Assembly (NCBI RefSeq): GCF_022539315.1
Contig: NC_066314.1
Coordinates: 42,345,180-42,409,179 of the forward strand
Source of the DNA: Serinus canaria
Lineage: Eukaryota; Chordata; Aves; Passeriformes; Fringillidae
Length of the DNA: 64,000 bases
Direction of reading: 5' to 3'
Each line of letters opens with the position of its first letter. Within the stretch, counting starts at the first letter, position 1. This document shows, in pieces, positions 63,906-64,000 of the stretch. The notes beneath the pieces were generated by a model that saw only the letters and a program-made list of their open reading frames with translations, had not been told where the DNA came from and did no database searches. The position numbers and the translations under genes were made by a program.

Positions 63906-64000
63906 CCTTGTAAAAGACACATTTACATAGAAATCACTACATAAAAATTACATTCTTTGAAAAGTAGTGCTAGTAACTGATAACTAGCTCTTCCCTTAGG

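Noticed and set aside
1..64000. CRISPR arrays, bacterial operons, phage or plasmid features
   Set aside because: No regularly spaced repeats, no dense coding, and clear avian retroelements; the DNA is vertebrate nuclear.

Overview
The window reads as a gene-poor, mostly non-coding piece of a bird chromosome, most likely a songbird. The main evidence is five CR1-type LINE fragments, including the typical avian CR1 3' tail with its degenerate TTCTATG repeats, and a 588-bp endogenous-retrovirus LTR of a type I recognise from passerine genomes. Base composition is AT-rich, stop codons are dense in all frames, and there are no bacterial-style operons. Almost all open frames are chance frames or lie inside repeats. 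No complete protein-coding gene is present.

Layout. 1-19.6 kb: AT-rich DNA with a large CR1 copy on the minus strand at 1.8-3.1 kb (it keeps a reverse-transcriptase fragment) and a CR1 tail at 5.9 kb. 19.6-19.7 kb: a probable relic of a tRNA-derived SINE, minus strand. 22.1-22.5 kb: a 337-bp GGGAA (AAGGG) pentanucleotide satellite. 30.8-31.3 kb and 34.0 kb: two CR1 3' ends on the plus strand. 36.1 kb: a 26-bp tandem duplication carrying two CACGTG E-boxes. 38.6-39.5 kb: the only CpG-island-like block, with a guanine-quadruplex motif just upstream. 43.5 kb: a short plus-strand open segment that looks like a signal-peptide exon ending in a near-perfect splice donor. 48.0-49.7 kb: an apparently decayed minus-strand relic of a leucine-rich-repeat protein of the small leucine-rich proteoglycan/ECM2 type, with a lysine-rich open segment 1.1 kb upstream. 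52.1-52.2 kb: two perfect hairpins back to back. 52.7-52.9 kb: a CR1 remnant. 63.3-63.9 kb: a solo LTR, minus strand.

Working model (inference). The CpG island at 39.1 kb may be the promoter of a plus-strand gene whose first coding exon lies near 43.56 kb and whose remaining exons lie beyond the window. The AT-rich DNA to the right would then be a very long first intron. The leucine-rich-repeat relic on the opposite strand would be an independent dead gene. RNA evidence or comparison with other birds is needed to decide this.
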